A DNA stretch of 64,000 nt from Shimia thalassica (GTDB lineage Bacteria; Pseudomonadota; Alphaproteobacteria; Rhodobacterales; Rhodobacteraceae): the NCBI RefSeq assembly GCF_001458215.1, contig NZ_CYTW01000004.1, forward strand, positions 124,001-188,000. The letters run 5' to 3'. The stretch's first letter is position 1. Each line of letters starts with the position of its first letter. Positions 36,432-45,400 of this stretch are shown here, piece by piece. The position numbers and the translations under genes are program-made. Below the pieces are notes generated by a model. That model worked only from the letters and a program-made list of their open reading frames with translations. It did not search any database and was not told the origin of the DNA.

Positions 36432-36746
36432 TCATGTGTCACCCCCTGAGCCACGAAGGGTTTGGGCCTTCATCCACCTGTAGCGCATGTAATTTTCAAT
36501 ATGGGCTTTGCGCGCGGGTTCCGCTGCTTCAATCCTTGCTATTTCACCTTGATACCGCGTGATTTGCTCGCTTGCCTGAGCCAAGGTTTCGCACTCTCGC
36601 AACATCTCAAGAATCTTATTTGCCATATCGTTTGCACTACCTGTTAACTGGGGGCGGGTTGTTTCGACACTTGCCAGCACCCTCGCGCGTGCTTCGGGAT
36701 GCTGTTCAAGCACATCTTTCAAGGCGGCATTCACATCAAACCACAT
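36432..36746 (-). CDS. Hypothetical island protein
   Basis: A 104-aa acidic to neutral, mostly helical protein (LAQASEQITRYQGEIARIEA looks coiled-coil). No recognised family. It lies between the DUF3987 gene and the conserved island protein on the same strand; the gap ahead of it carries a GTGCTAAAC motif, so it may have its own regulation. Confidence 0.5.
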   Translation of the reverse strand: MWFDVNAALKDVLEQHPEARARVLASVETTRPQLTGSANDMANKILEMLRECETLAQASEQITRYQGEIARIEAAEPARKAHIENYMRYRWMKAQTLRGSGGDT

Positions 36747-36780
36747 AGCAAATCCCCTTCGCTTTGAAACCCTGGTGGCG

Positions 36781-36796
36781 TGCTAAACGTGCTAAT
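36781..36796. repeat. GTGCTAAAC-type motif, internal copy
   Basis: TGCTAAACGTGCTAAT, in the 63-base gap between the DUF3987 gene and the 104-aa gene. Same motif as near attL and upstream of the integrase. Confidence 0.45.
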
Positions 36797-36809
36797 CGGC
36801 GGCCCTGCA

Positions 36810-38330
36810 TCACCCTTGCCCTCGGACAATTCGATAGGCCGCTTTGCGCTTCACGCCATCAACCTCCGCACCCTGTTCAAGCGGTTGAATACAGCCATGT
36901 TGCATCAATAGGCCCAGCGCCTTTTTTGCCACTTTAGTTTCGCGCAAGCCACGCATGGGCGCGTATTGCGCAACATCCCCCGGCAAAACAAAATCAGAGG
37001 AACGCCCGTTTTTCGCGGCAATGTCTGGCCAGCTATCCAAAAGCCATTTGCGCAACCTTTCGGCTTGTTCCGTTTCCTGAGAAATGGCGGCGACATTGGC
37101 AAGTCGTTGCGCTTCCCCGAGGTAGTATTGCGCAAGGGCAACCCCGTATCCCATGTCCGTTGCACTTACTTCCAGAGCGTCAAGATTGCCCCAAAGGGTC
37201 AACACCCCTGCAATGCGTGCCGCTTGTTCCGCTGATTTGCTGGCGAAGGATGTAACATGTTCCAAGTCGCCCCCCGGCGCTTGCTGCACTTCAATCGTGT
37301 TGTAGTAAGATACGAGCAATTTCCACGCGCTCCCAGACAATGGCAGTTGCCTGGGTTTCAGGTGTTGCGGGTCATCGTCAGCGGTTGGCTTGGAAGTGGC
37401 TAAAATCACCTTCAGCCTGTCGGCAAAACCTTGCAACGTTTCGATGCTCTCAGCGGAAGGCGTTTTGTAGAGCCGGGAACCTATCGCGCTGGGCGGTTGG
37501 GTAATCAAGAAACGCGCCGAAAGCCCTTGCCCACTGGCCACGGGGTCAGACAGAAATGGCACGGCTGCGATGGGTTGAACCATCAAGTGAGCGGCAAGCC
37601 GACGTCCGTAAAGCGTTGACGTGCCATCCCCGCTACGCGTCCTGTTGATAGCGGCACCGCCCCACAGGTCAGACAAACCGGCAACGGTTTTCAAGCGATT
37701 GTCGCTGTTCATGGAATGACCGCCCAGAAATTGCCCCCCTTCATCCGAGAACAAGCCAAGGGAAGGCTGGCCAACGGCAAACAGCTTTTGTAAGCCCTCT
37801 AGGGTTGGTTCGGTTGCAGTCAAGTTTGGGGCAATCGGCTGCGCTGGGCTTGCGCCTAGTTCCTCTAGGTCCGCTTGCGCCGCAATGCGGTCCCCCTTGC
37901 CTGTGGTAAAGGGCTTCATGGCCTGCCTGTGGTCAGCTTCCCAGATTGCCGCATCGTTTTGCCAGCGTTGTATGGCCTTCCGATATTCTGCGTCCTGTTC
38001 CTGTTCATGGTTGCGTAAGCCTTGCATTAGCACCTTGTCGGTTGCCGACTTGCGTTCCCCCGAATTAGCCACCGTCAAGCAATAGAGCGAAAGGGGTGCG
38101 TATCCGCCCAGTGTTTCAACATCGGCAAAACCCTGCACGGCCAATGAGGCGATGCTCAGGGCGCTTTGTGCTGCTAGGGCAATAGGAGCTTGTGCCGTGT
38201 CTTGTGCAGCTTCTGTTGCGGCCTTGAGCGGACCCAATGCATCGATTGGGTACGTTTCCCCCGCTGGGATTTCCCGCACAAGCGGTTGCGGCCCTTCTGC
38301 CTTGAAGTGGATAGGTTCGGGCGCGTTCAT
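36810..38330 (-). CDS. DUF3987 / YfjI-type ATPase
   Basis: A 506-aa protein of the DUF3987 family found in P4-like islands and prophages. The P-loop-like motif is TVANSGERKSATDK near residue 95, with the acidic FSDEGGQFLGG further on. It is thought to act in element replication with the primase encoded immediately upstream. Start at 38330 overlaps the primase stop by four bases (ATGA), indicating coupled translation. A C-terminal winged-helix-like end (GLRETKVAKKALGLLMQHGCIQ) is visible. Confidence 0.75.
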   Translation of the reverse strand: MNAPEPIHFKAEGPQPLVREIPAGETYPIDALGPLKAATEAAQDTAQAPIALAAQSALSIASLAVQGFADVETLGGYAPLSLYCLTVANSGERKSATDKVLMQGLRNHEQEQDAEYRKAIQRWQNDAAIWEADHRQAMKPFTTGKGDRIAAQADLEELGASPAQPIAPNLTATEPTLEGLQKLFAVGQPSLGLFSDEGGQFLGGHSMNSDNRLKTVAGLSDLWGGAAINRTRSGDGTSTLYGRRLAAHLMVQPIAAVPFLSDPVASGQGLSARFLITQPPSAIGSRLYKTPSAESIETLQGFADRLKVILATSKPTADDDPQHLKPRQLPLSGSAWKLLVSYYNTIEVQQAPGGDLEHVTSFASKSAEQAARIAGVLTLWGNLDALEVSATDMGYGVALAQYYLGEAQRLANVAAISQETEQAERLRKWLLDSWPDIAAKNGRSSDFVLPGDVAQYAPMRGLRETKVAKKALGLLMQHGCIQPLEQGAEVDGVKRKAAYRIVRGQG

Positions 38331-39208
38331 GTTGCGGCCCCTTTCATATTCAGAATGTCGTTCCAATCGCGCCCGTCTGGCGCGGGTAACAGGGACACTT
38401 TCCAGCCCAGCGTGTTTGCGCGTTCCGCCAGTGCATACCCCGCTTCACGGCCTGCCTGTTCGCCATCCGTGGCAATGGTGAGCCGTGAAGGTCTTGAGGG
38501 TAGTCTTAGGGTTTTCATCCCGCTTGTGCTGAGGGTTGCCCATATCGTTATAGAGGCGTTCAGAAGGCCACTGGAAAGACTTAGGGCCGTTTCTATACCC
38601 TCACCCACCGCCAAGGCGTCATGCCCCTGCCTGAGTCGCACTGCGCCGCCCGAGACGCTCCCCAGCATCATCTTGGCGGGGTCCGTATCAGCTTTGCCGG
38701 AACCATCGTGTTTCAGGTAGGTACGATGAACAGCGAACCTGTCGGACCCTTCGACAAGGGCTATCATTGCCGGGCGCCGTATTGCAGTCGGGCCATGCCA
38801 GCAATCGGGCATATAGCGCAACGTATCGGACAGGGGGCAAGTGATACCCCGCCCCCGTAAATAGGTTTCGGCCACGGTGCCCTTGATCGGCAACGCCTCA
38901 TCCCAAAGCCTTTGAGCCTGCATCGCGCGTTTACGGTCCTGTTCGCGCTGTTGTGCCTGTCGCTCGACAACGACAACCGGATCTGGCGGCGCATAGTCCC
39001 CCGCTGTTACTCCTGCTGCGTTTAGAATGTCCGTGAAGTCGCAACCCGCTTTCTTGCAGTTCAAAAGCAACCGCTCTTTGCCATCGGCCAAAGTCAGGGC
39101 GTTTTGTCCCTTCTGGCGCTCCGGCTGGCAAACGGGACAAGGTGCAGCCCCATAGCTGCGATACCACTTGCCGCCCAGATCCAGCGTTAATGTTTGTGCA
39201 TCGGTCAA
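38327..39208 (-). CDS. TOPRIM primase of the island
   Basis: A 293-aa primase-like protein. The N-terminal zinc-ribbon has CPVCQPERQKG and CKKAGCDF; the TOPRIM domain has the GEGIETALSLS motif and TIATDGEQAGREAG near residues 195-255, ending in GRDWNDIL. It is related to P4 alpha-type primases but lacks a fused helicase; the DUF3987 protein encoded next probably fills that part. Coupled by four-base overlaps to both neighbours. Confidence 0.8.
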   Translation of the reverse strand: MTDAQTLTLDLGGKWYRSYGAAPCPVCQPERQKGQNALTLADGKERLLLNCKKAGCDFTDILNAAGVTAGDYAPPDPVVVVERQAQQREQDRKRAMQAQRLWDEALPIKGTVAETYLRGRGITCPLSDTLRYMPDCWHGPTAIRRPAMIALVEGSDRFAVHRTYLKHDGSGKADTDPAKMMLGSVSGGAVRLRQGHDALAVGEGIETALSLSSGLLNASITIWATLSTSGMKTLRLPSRPSRLTIATDGEQAGREAGYALAERANTLGWKVSLLPAPDGRDWNDILNMKGAAT

Positions 39209-39498
39209 TGCGCACCTCCCTTCACTTGAGCACGCAAGACATAGCGGGCGTGAGTGCGGGGATACGGCCCTTTGTGCTTTTCATTCGCGGTCTCAATGGG
39301 CACCCCAAAACTTCGCAAGTTATGGGTGTATGCCGCCCAGCGCGGTGCGGGGGTGTCGCTCGGCGTGCAGTCTTTGACCCCCGCCTTTATCAACTGCTCC
39401 ATTGCCCAACGGTTACGCCCCGCCAGTAGCAGGTTAAAGGTCTCTCCTTGCGGGGTTGTGTCGGTGAAAGTCGTCTTACTCGATTTGATGTCAGTCAT
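39205..39498 (-). CDS. Winged-helix domain island protein
   Basis: A 97-aa protein starting at MTDIKSSK (39498). The core LLAGRNRWAMEQLIKAGVKDCTP...PRWAAYTHNLRSFGVPIET fits the small winged-helix family found next to primases in prophages and islands; it probably binds DNA. Overlaps the primase start by four bases. Confidence 0.65.
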   Translation of the reverse strand: MTDIKSSKTTFTDTTPQGETFNLLLAGRNRWAMEQLIKAGVKDCTPSDTPAPRWAAYTHNLRSFGVPIETANEKHKGPYPRTHARYVLRAQVKGGAH

Positions 39499-39598
39499 CC
39501 GATTGCCTCTTTTGACAATCGGGCACATGCGGTAGATTGCAGGAATCCAATCTCTGAAGTGCTACCGCCCGCGCCCGTGTTTCACAGGTGCGGGTTTT

Positions 39599-39781
39599 TC
39601 ACGCGCTCTTTGATTCGCCGTTGATCCACGCTTCGATTTCGCGGGTATCCACGAAGACGGCACGCGCCAGCTTGCGCTTGCGAATGTGCCCTTCATTGTG
39701 GGCCTTGTCGAAGGTGGAACGGCTCAAACCATAACGCTTAATCGCGTCGGTTAGGCGGATAAGGTATTGTGTGTCTTGCAT
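39599..39781 (-). CDS. AlpA/excisionase-like DNA-binding protein
   Basis: A 60-aa helix-turn-helix protein (LIRLTDAIKRYGLSRSTFDKA, then AVFVDTREIEAWING) of the AlpA/MerR-like excisionase type. Start at MQDTQYL (39781). Such proteins direct excision of islands and activate the integrase in P4-like elements. It is the first gene of the minus-strand replication operon after the integrase. Confidence 0.75.
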   Translation of the reverse strand: MQDTQYLIRLTDAIKRYGLSRSTFDKAHNEGHIRKRKLARAVFVDTREIEAWINGESKSA

Positions 39782-40316
39782 GATTTGCACTCCATTTATG
39801 TGCAAACCGGAACCTGAATGTGTGCGTTAACGGGTGTTGCTGTGCGTTGCAGGGCATTGCACCACGTTGCCAAGGGCGACACTTTGAGCTTGATTTTGTC
39901 CTCTCCCGCGTACACATAATGTGAAAAGGTTTTAGAAATACTTCTAAAGCGGGTGGAGAAAAATCGGCATAATCCCGTGTGTGTCGTGACTTACAAATTC
40001 AGAGTTCCGGCCCCCTTTCGTTAGGGTTGGTTGGTTAGTGCGGCGGGGGTGATTTGTTTGGCGACAAGCCCCCGTCGCGGCCTTCTGCGTCATTTTAACG
40101 CTGCGACAAGCGTATTCGTTTCCCTGCCACGCGCAACCTTTTTTGCTTTTGTCGGTGTATTCTTAGGGGGCGCTAAAACGATGGAACACATCATGAACCT
40201 TATTTTATTGGCGCGAATTGGCGTCATGACCTAAAAACTATCCTTCTTACACTGCATGTTGCGTTTCCGATTTGTGCTTGCGGCTAAACCTTGTGGTCGT
40301 TCTGATTCGTTCTGCG
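39782..40316. other. Control region between excisionase and integrase genes
   Basis: About 535 bases without a supported gene. It contains the inverted repeat TTTAGAA-ATAC-TTCTAAA at 39931-39948, a likely operator, and two TGTGCGTT repeats near 39825-39850. Its place ahead of the replication operon fits a promoter, operator or origin region. Confidence 0.45.
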
Positions 40317-41543
40317 TCATGCCGTTGCCCCGTGAATGGCCAAAACCTGCCCCTGTTCTCCGGTCACATGCTGCGCCCAGCGCTGGGCCAACAAGCGGCG
40401 TTCCTCAAGGTAATCAGTGCGCAGATACGCCCGTGAAACTTTGTTGCCGACTTTGTGCCCGATTGCGGTTTCCTTCACCTCCCAAGGGGTGTTGGTCATG
40501 TCGTCGGCCCATGTGCGAAAGCTGGAACGGAACCCGTGCGGGCGGGCGGCAAGCCCCCTACGGCTCATCAACTGCGCCATTGTCATGTCGCTGATTACGC
40601 CCTTTCGAATACCGGGGAAAAGGAACCCGTCGCGGGCAGTTTCGCGGGCGCGGTCGATCACGCGCAAGGCTTCGGATGTAACCGGAACCCGAAAGTCCTC
40701 TGTCTTGCCCTTGTTGCCCTTCACCAGATCGGCGGGCACGGTCCAAACGTCCCCTTCGATCTGGTCAACATGGGCAAAACGGATCGGCTTAGAGCGCAAT
40801 CCGGTCAGGATAAGCAGTTGCAGCGCCCAGCCTGTTGCCCCGGCATCTTCAAGGCTTTGATAGAAGGCGGGCACGTCCTGCCAATCCATAGACTCAATGT
40901 GCTTTGCCACATGCACCTGCTTACCTAGTAATTCCTTGGCATCGGCAACGGCCATTCGATCCACCTCAAAACCCTTTGCGCGGGCATGGGACAAACAAAC
41001 GCCTAGTCGGGTAATGGCCTTACGCGCGACATCCGGTTGACTGTGCCAGATCGGTTTAAGCGCCTTGGCAATCTCGTTTCCGGTGATTTCTTCAACAGGC
41101 TTTTGCCCGAGCTTGGGCAGGACGTGGGTTCTAATCGGGCTGTACCAGCGCCCCGCCTTGCCATCATCACGCAATTGGCTTTTGCGTGCCTCGAAGGCCA
41201 GCGGCGCAATCGTGGATAACAGCCGCGCCCGCCTTGCTTCAGGATTGGTGGCTTCGTAGGCGGCTCGTGCGGCCTTCTCATTCTCTTTGCGTGCCTCTAT
41301 GGGGTTGCCCCCTGCCTTGACAGTCGCGCGGTGCCTGTCAGCCTGCTTTCGCGCGTCTGCTAGGGACGTTTCAGGGTAACCCCCCAAGCCCATTTCATGC
41401 CGCCTGCCTGCCATCGTGAAGCGGAAAACCCATTGCTTTCCGGTGGCCAGCACATAGAGATACAAGCCGCCCCCGTCGCTATGCTTTCCCGGCGGGGCGT
41501 GCTTCACTTGCGTGCCTGTCAGCTTGTAGATTTGGCGGCTCAT
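40317..41543 (-). CDS. P4-type tyrosine integrase
   Basis: A 408-aa integrase. The N-terminal DUF4102 arm-binding domain includes KHSDGGGLYLYVLATGKQWVF; the catalytic domain has LTGLRSKPIRF (first Arg), HGFRSSFRTWAD (His-x-x-Arg), AIGHKVGNKVSRAYLR with the late His and candidate nucleophile Tyr. It is the recombinase that would insert the element at tRNA-Leu. Start at 41543 overlaps the stop of a small upstream ORF by four bases. It ends the element 375 bases from attR, the classic position. Confidence 0.92.
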   Translation of the reverse strand: MSRQIYKLTGTQVKHAPPGKHSDGGGLYLYVLATGKQWVFRFTMAGRRHEMGLGGYPETSLADARKQADRHRATVKAGGNPIEARKENEKAARAAYEATNPEARRARLLSTIAPLAFEARKSQLRDDGKAGRWYSPIRTHVLPKLGQKPVEEITGNEIAKALKPIWHSQPDVARKAITRLGVCLSHARAKGFEVDRMAVADAKELLGKQVHVAKHIESMDWQDVPAFYQSLEDAGATGWALQLLILTGLRSKPIRFAHVDQIEGDVWTVPADLVKGNKGKTEDFRVPVTSEALRVIDRARETARDGFLFPGIRKGVISDMTMAQLMSRRGLAARPHGFRSSFRTWADDMTNTPWEVKETAIGHKVGNKVSRAYLRTDYLEERRLLAQRWAQHVTGEQGQVLAIHGATA

Positions 41544-41677
41544 GCTGCCAGCCCCTCTGTTCGGGCAATAACGCCGCACCGTTCACCTGGATGAGCAGGC
41601 ATGGGGTTGCGTTTAGCACGTTTAGCACGGGGTGCCGCGTTCAAATGGTTTTTTGCGTCGTGGTTCGTGTCGGCCAT
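41540..41677 (-). CDS. Small 45-aa ORF coupled to the integrase
   Basis: Starts ATGGCCGACACG at 41677 after a strong AAGGGGGG site and ends in an ATGA overlap with the integrase start. The peptide is basic in the middle (NAAPRAKRAKRNPMP). No known family. It spans a GTGCTAAAC tandem motif. It may be a leader whose translation is needed for integrase expression. Confidence 0.45.
   Translation of the reverse strand: MADTNHDAKNHLNAAPRAKRAKRNPMPAHPGERCGVIARTEGLAA
41611..41629 (-). repeat. GTGCTAAAC tandem motif, copy upstream of integrase
   Basis: On the minus strand GTGCTAAACGTGCTAAAC, two direct nonamers, followed by GCAACCCCATG. Lies within the small ORF 70-90 bases before the integrase start. 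The flanking ACCCCATG is also found beside the attL copy, so the similarity extends beyond the core. Confidence 0.5.
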
Positions 41678-41849
41678 AATTGCCCCCCTTAGGTTGGGCT
41701 GGTTCCCTGAAGCGGTTTAGGCGGCACTGTTCGATTTCCTGTCACGGCTGCGCTGCCTGCCCCATTATCTATCCCCCGCCTTATCCCCTTTTTTCTACTC
41801 TCTATAGCGGGGTGGCAAAAGGCATAAAAACGCAAAACAATACAAGTAT

Positions 41850-41865
41850 ATTGTTTTAAAACAAT
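41850..41865. promoter_or_regulatory. 16-bp AT-rich palindrome between integrase and attR
   Basis: Perfect palindrome ATTGTTTTAAAACAAT, flanked by AGTAT and ACTT that nearly extend it. The 41678-41917 stretch otherwise holds no gene. It is a candidate operator or integration-host-factor/integrase site near the recombination end. Confidence 0.4.
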
Positions 41866-41917
41866 ACTTTTTCATATCGATCTATCAGGGCGGGCATAAC
41901 TGGGCGTATGTTATGTG

Positions 41918-41934
41918 CCTCTTCTGGGCACCAA
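41918..41934 (+). repeat. Putative attR (17-bp direct repeat, copy 2)
   Basis: CCTCTTCTGGGCACCAA, identical to the tRNA-Leu 3' end at 24511-24527. The upstream tRNA body is absent, as expected at the far end of an element integrated in a tRNA gene. Confidence 0.8.
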
Positions 41935-41989
41935 AAATTTCCCCAACACCTCGTGTATGATCATATTTGTCCATTTTGGGCGCATTGTA

Positions 41990-42343
41990 CCCTCCAAACA
42001 TCCTCTCTTCTGATTGAGGCCCACCCCATTTTATAAGCCTCATGATGGACGCTGCTCGATGGGTCTTCAGATGAGTCGCATCAATCATTAGCGTGCCAGT
42101 CACATCTACCTGAGCAGAAAATTCGCTCAGCATGCCTGCAAAGACACCCGTGTGGGACCGTTGAGCCTATCGGTTGAATGCGTCTTATGTGGCCTTAGTC
42201 GGACGGACGTCTCGCCAGCGCAAGCCATAAAGAATGACATGTATGATACCGCTGAGAACGCGGCAGTCATCGACACGCGCAACCCCAAGTGGCTGTGAAA
42301 AAATGTGTTTGACGCTCTTGGTCGTCCGGAACAGTCGCGACAT
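41990..42343 (-). pseudogene. IS5-family transposase relic
   Basis: Three minus-strand frames together give recognisable pieces of an IS5-family (IS427-like) transposase in the right order: VARVDDCRVLSGIIHVILYGLRWRDV, then RPHKTHSTDR, then GVFAGMLSEFS with LMIDATHLKTHRAAS. At least two frameshifts and missing C-terminal catalytic parts show it is dead. It adjoins attR and marks the area as a landing site for mobile DNA. Confidence 0.75.
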
Positions 42344-42435
42344 GGGCGGAATCCGGGCATTTTATGCGAAAGGGTTCCGGGGTTGAAAAGAGAAACAAAG
42401 CAGAAATATGTAGCAGGCCTTGATCATAATCGTTC

Positions 42436-45400
42436 TCAAGCAAAGAGATCTGACCAAACCGCTGTCCCGACATCCAACTCAAAGCTGCGTTGTGCCAAAG
42501 TGATGGAACTGCTTTCGTCGATCATCAAGCCGCGATGCGAATATACCGGCCCGACCGATCTGCTGATACCAAAACCAGGAGTACTCACACCGTAATAGTC
42601 GCCACCATTGACGCCGCCGTTGACAGAAGCGCCTAGCACGCTCAAAAGGTCGAACACCGACAGGTCCACATAGGCATCAGAGTTGAACCGCGCCGTCGGC
42701 CGCATCAGGATGTTATATTCGATGATCCCGTCATTATCGCCGCCCTCATCGTAGAGCTGCGCATTGTTCAAGCCAAAAGCGTCACCAAAGACGAAGTCCA
42801 CTTCGGACCCGTCCTCAAACACGATCGTGCCATCAAGCGTGCGAAGGTCGAGAGAATTGGCTTGGCGATAGGCGGCCTGGAAACTGAGATCGAGGTCCAG
42901 CAAATCGTAGTGGTAACCATAGGAAAACGGACCTTGGCTTTCTTGTTTGACGAACCCCAATGGATTTCTCTTACCAATGATCGACGCGGCGATGGAATCC
43001 AGATCAAGCGTCAGATCGGCAAAGGTTTGGCTAAACTCACCCGATAGCAAACTTCCCGACGAACCTGTGGCTTGGTTGGTGAAATTAGTTGTGCCAAGGA
43101 CATAATCAAGCAACCTGTTCTCAAACGGATCGGTGTAAGAGCCGCTGAGATCCTGCGTCGTTGGGCCAAATTCGAGGAACTGGACCGTGTCGATCCCATC
43201 GAAGTTGACAATACTGCGGCCGTCGGCGCCCAGCAGTGGATTTGCATCCAGTGGCGCAACTGCCCCAAACGCCCAACCATCGTAAAAGTCGCCTCGATCC
43301 ACGGGTTTCACCGTGCTGGCTGCAAGATGGAAGTGCAGATACCCCCACAGACGTGCGGCGAATGATGCATAGAGATCCAGCTCCGTAACGGAGAGGTCGA
43401 AATCCAACTTGGGAGCACTTGCAACAAAGCTGGCCGCGCCGGGATCGGCAATTGCCCTTGTGTTAAAGTTCAGTGTTGTTCCCGCATCCGTGCGCAAGAT
43501 GCTGGTCGTTACGGTGGTGTCAAATGCCGCCGTGCCGCTGACGGAACCTCCTTCGATCCCTGTAGAGGCCGTCACGCCAATGTTGCCTCTGGCTTCGCCA
43601 TCAAGGCGCGTGCTGAAATGCGTCGACACGCCAACGCCGGCCAAGCGGTGGTCAAACTGAACAAGCGTGGCCGTTGTTCCGCCGGCTTCGTTGAAGGAGC
43701 CGCCAAAGGTTTCCGACGCGGTAAAACGCTCTCCGTCAGCGCTGTTCCAAATGTTCTGGCTGCCAATTTCAAACGTCTGTGTGGCATGGTGGTGTGTCGT
43801 ATCAAACTCGATGGCAAAGGTTTCGGTTGTGGACGCTTCCCGGCCATCCAGATCTCTGGCAACGGCCGTGACTTCGATATCCCAATCTGTCGGAACGTCA
43901 TCCGGAAGATTGAAACGGAAAGCGTAAGCCTCATTGGTGCGATTTAGCGGCGTGTCCCATTCGGTAGTGAAGACATAGTCGCTAAAATTCTCGATAAGGT
44001 TTCCATCCGCATCGCGCGCCACCAGTTCGAACCGGTCGATCCCAACAAAGTTGTTTTCAGGCTCCTGCTCAAAATCTGTGGTTTCGGCGCGTACAATCAG
44101 GCCGAAACCATCTCCGAGCCGAGACCCAAAGGTTTGGAACGAAAGCAACGGCGCATCGGGATCCGGTAGCACGTTGATGCGGGCCCTGCCGATGGCTTCA
44201 AGACCATCACTGTCGACCACTTTGTAGCGGACCCAACCCTCGCCCCAGAAATCATCAAAGGGCGTATAGCGGATTTGTCCGTTTTCAATGACCGCAGAAC
44301 CGTTGTGTGTGCCTAGAATCTCCGTGAGCGCAAACGTGTCGCCCTCATCGATGTTCCGCGCTCCCGCGAGCACGTCCAAAAGAGAGGCATTGTCTTCGAG
44401 GATTGTGAAGCCCGGGAAACCCAAATAAGGCGCATTATCTGCCCCGACAACGTTCAGCGTGACAGTGCTGGTCGTGGACGCGCCATGGCGGTCCGTGGCA
44501 GTGATCTCCAGATCATGTGTCCTGGTCTGCCCGCTGTCGAGGTAACGCCACGTGGCGCCGGGAAAGACACGCAATTCGGTCCCGTGTACCGTGGCCAGAC
44601 TACCGGCGCTGCCGCTTGTGACTGTGTAGGTCAGCGTTTGGCCATTGTCATCCCCGTCGGGATCGCTGCCCAATGTGGACAGGTCCAAAACAAAGGTGCC
44701 GCCGACCCCCGGGCCAAGAACGCTGTCAAAAACGTCCATCTCCGCGTCTGCCATCTCCGGCGCGTCATTTGCGCCTTCGATTGTGATCTCAGCTGTGGCT
44801 TGCGAGGTCAGCCCGTCCGCATTCGTGATGCCATAGATGAACTGGACCGTATCGCGATAGCCTTCCCAGAGGTCCTGTCGCGCTGTCATGTAGCTCAAAC
44901 GGCCATCAGGGTTTACCACGAGGCTACCATCGGCGGTGCCTTGATCCAGCAACGTTACAGTGACAGGCGTACCCACCAACAGGTCGTTATCAAGAAGCGT
45001 GCCGGTGAGTACGTCGTCTTCTGCAAATACAAAACTGTCCTGCATTGCTTTGAACAGAACCGCCAGGTCCTGACCGGGGTTGACCAGCTCTGGCGCCAGC
45101 AAATCAGCCGCGATGCCTGCCGCCCCAAGCACCGTGAAGTTAGACCCGCGCTCATCCAGAAAAAGCTTATCCCCGGCAACATCAAACGCGCTCCAAAAAG
45201 TGGTCGGACCGGACACAATTACTTGATCAAGGCCCGCCTCGAAATTCGAGATGGTGGCATTGCTGACCATGCCTTCAAAGGTCAGTGTCTCCGCAATACC
45301 TGATGCACCAAAGGCGAGCGTCAAGTTTTCAGCGCCAGTCCCAAAAGTCATATTCCGCGCGCCAAAGCTACCTTGGACAACTTCAATTGCCCCGCCCTGT

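Larger units (their letters stand above)
24511..41934. mobile_element. Integrative genomic island in tRNA-Leu, carrying two RTX genes
   Basis: A 17.4-kb segment bounded by the exact 17-bp tRNA-derived repeat. At the right end lie a tyrosine integrase and an upstream small ORF; then, all on the minus strand, an AlpA-like excisionase, a winged-helix protein, a TOPRIM primase, a DUF3987 ATPase, three small phage-type genes and a membrane protein; then the two RTX genes as cargo towards attL. No capsid, portal, terminase, relaxase or secretion genes are visible, so it is a satellite-like or defective element that would need help to move. The RTX bodies look AT-richer than the flanking core genes. 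Confidence 0.75.

Noticed and set aside
40031..40234. 67-codon plus-strand frame between excisionase and integrase
   Set aside because: No ATG or ribosome-binding site at its start, orientation opposite to the module, no recognisable protein.
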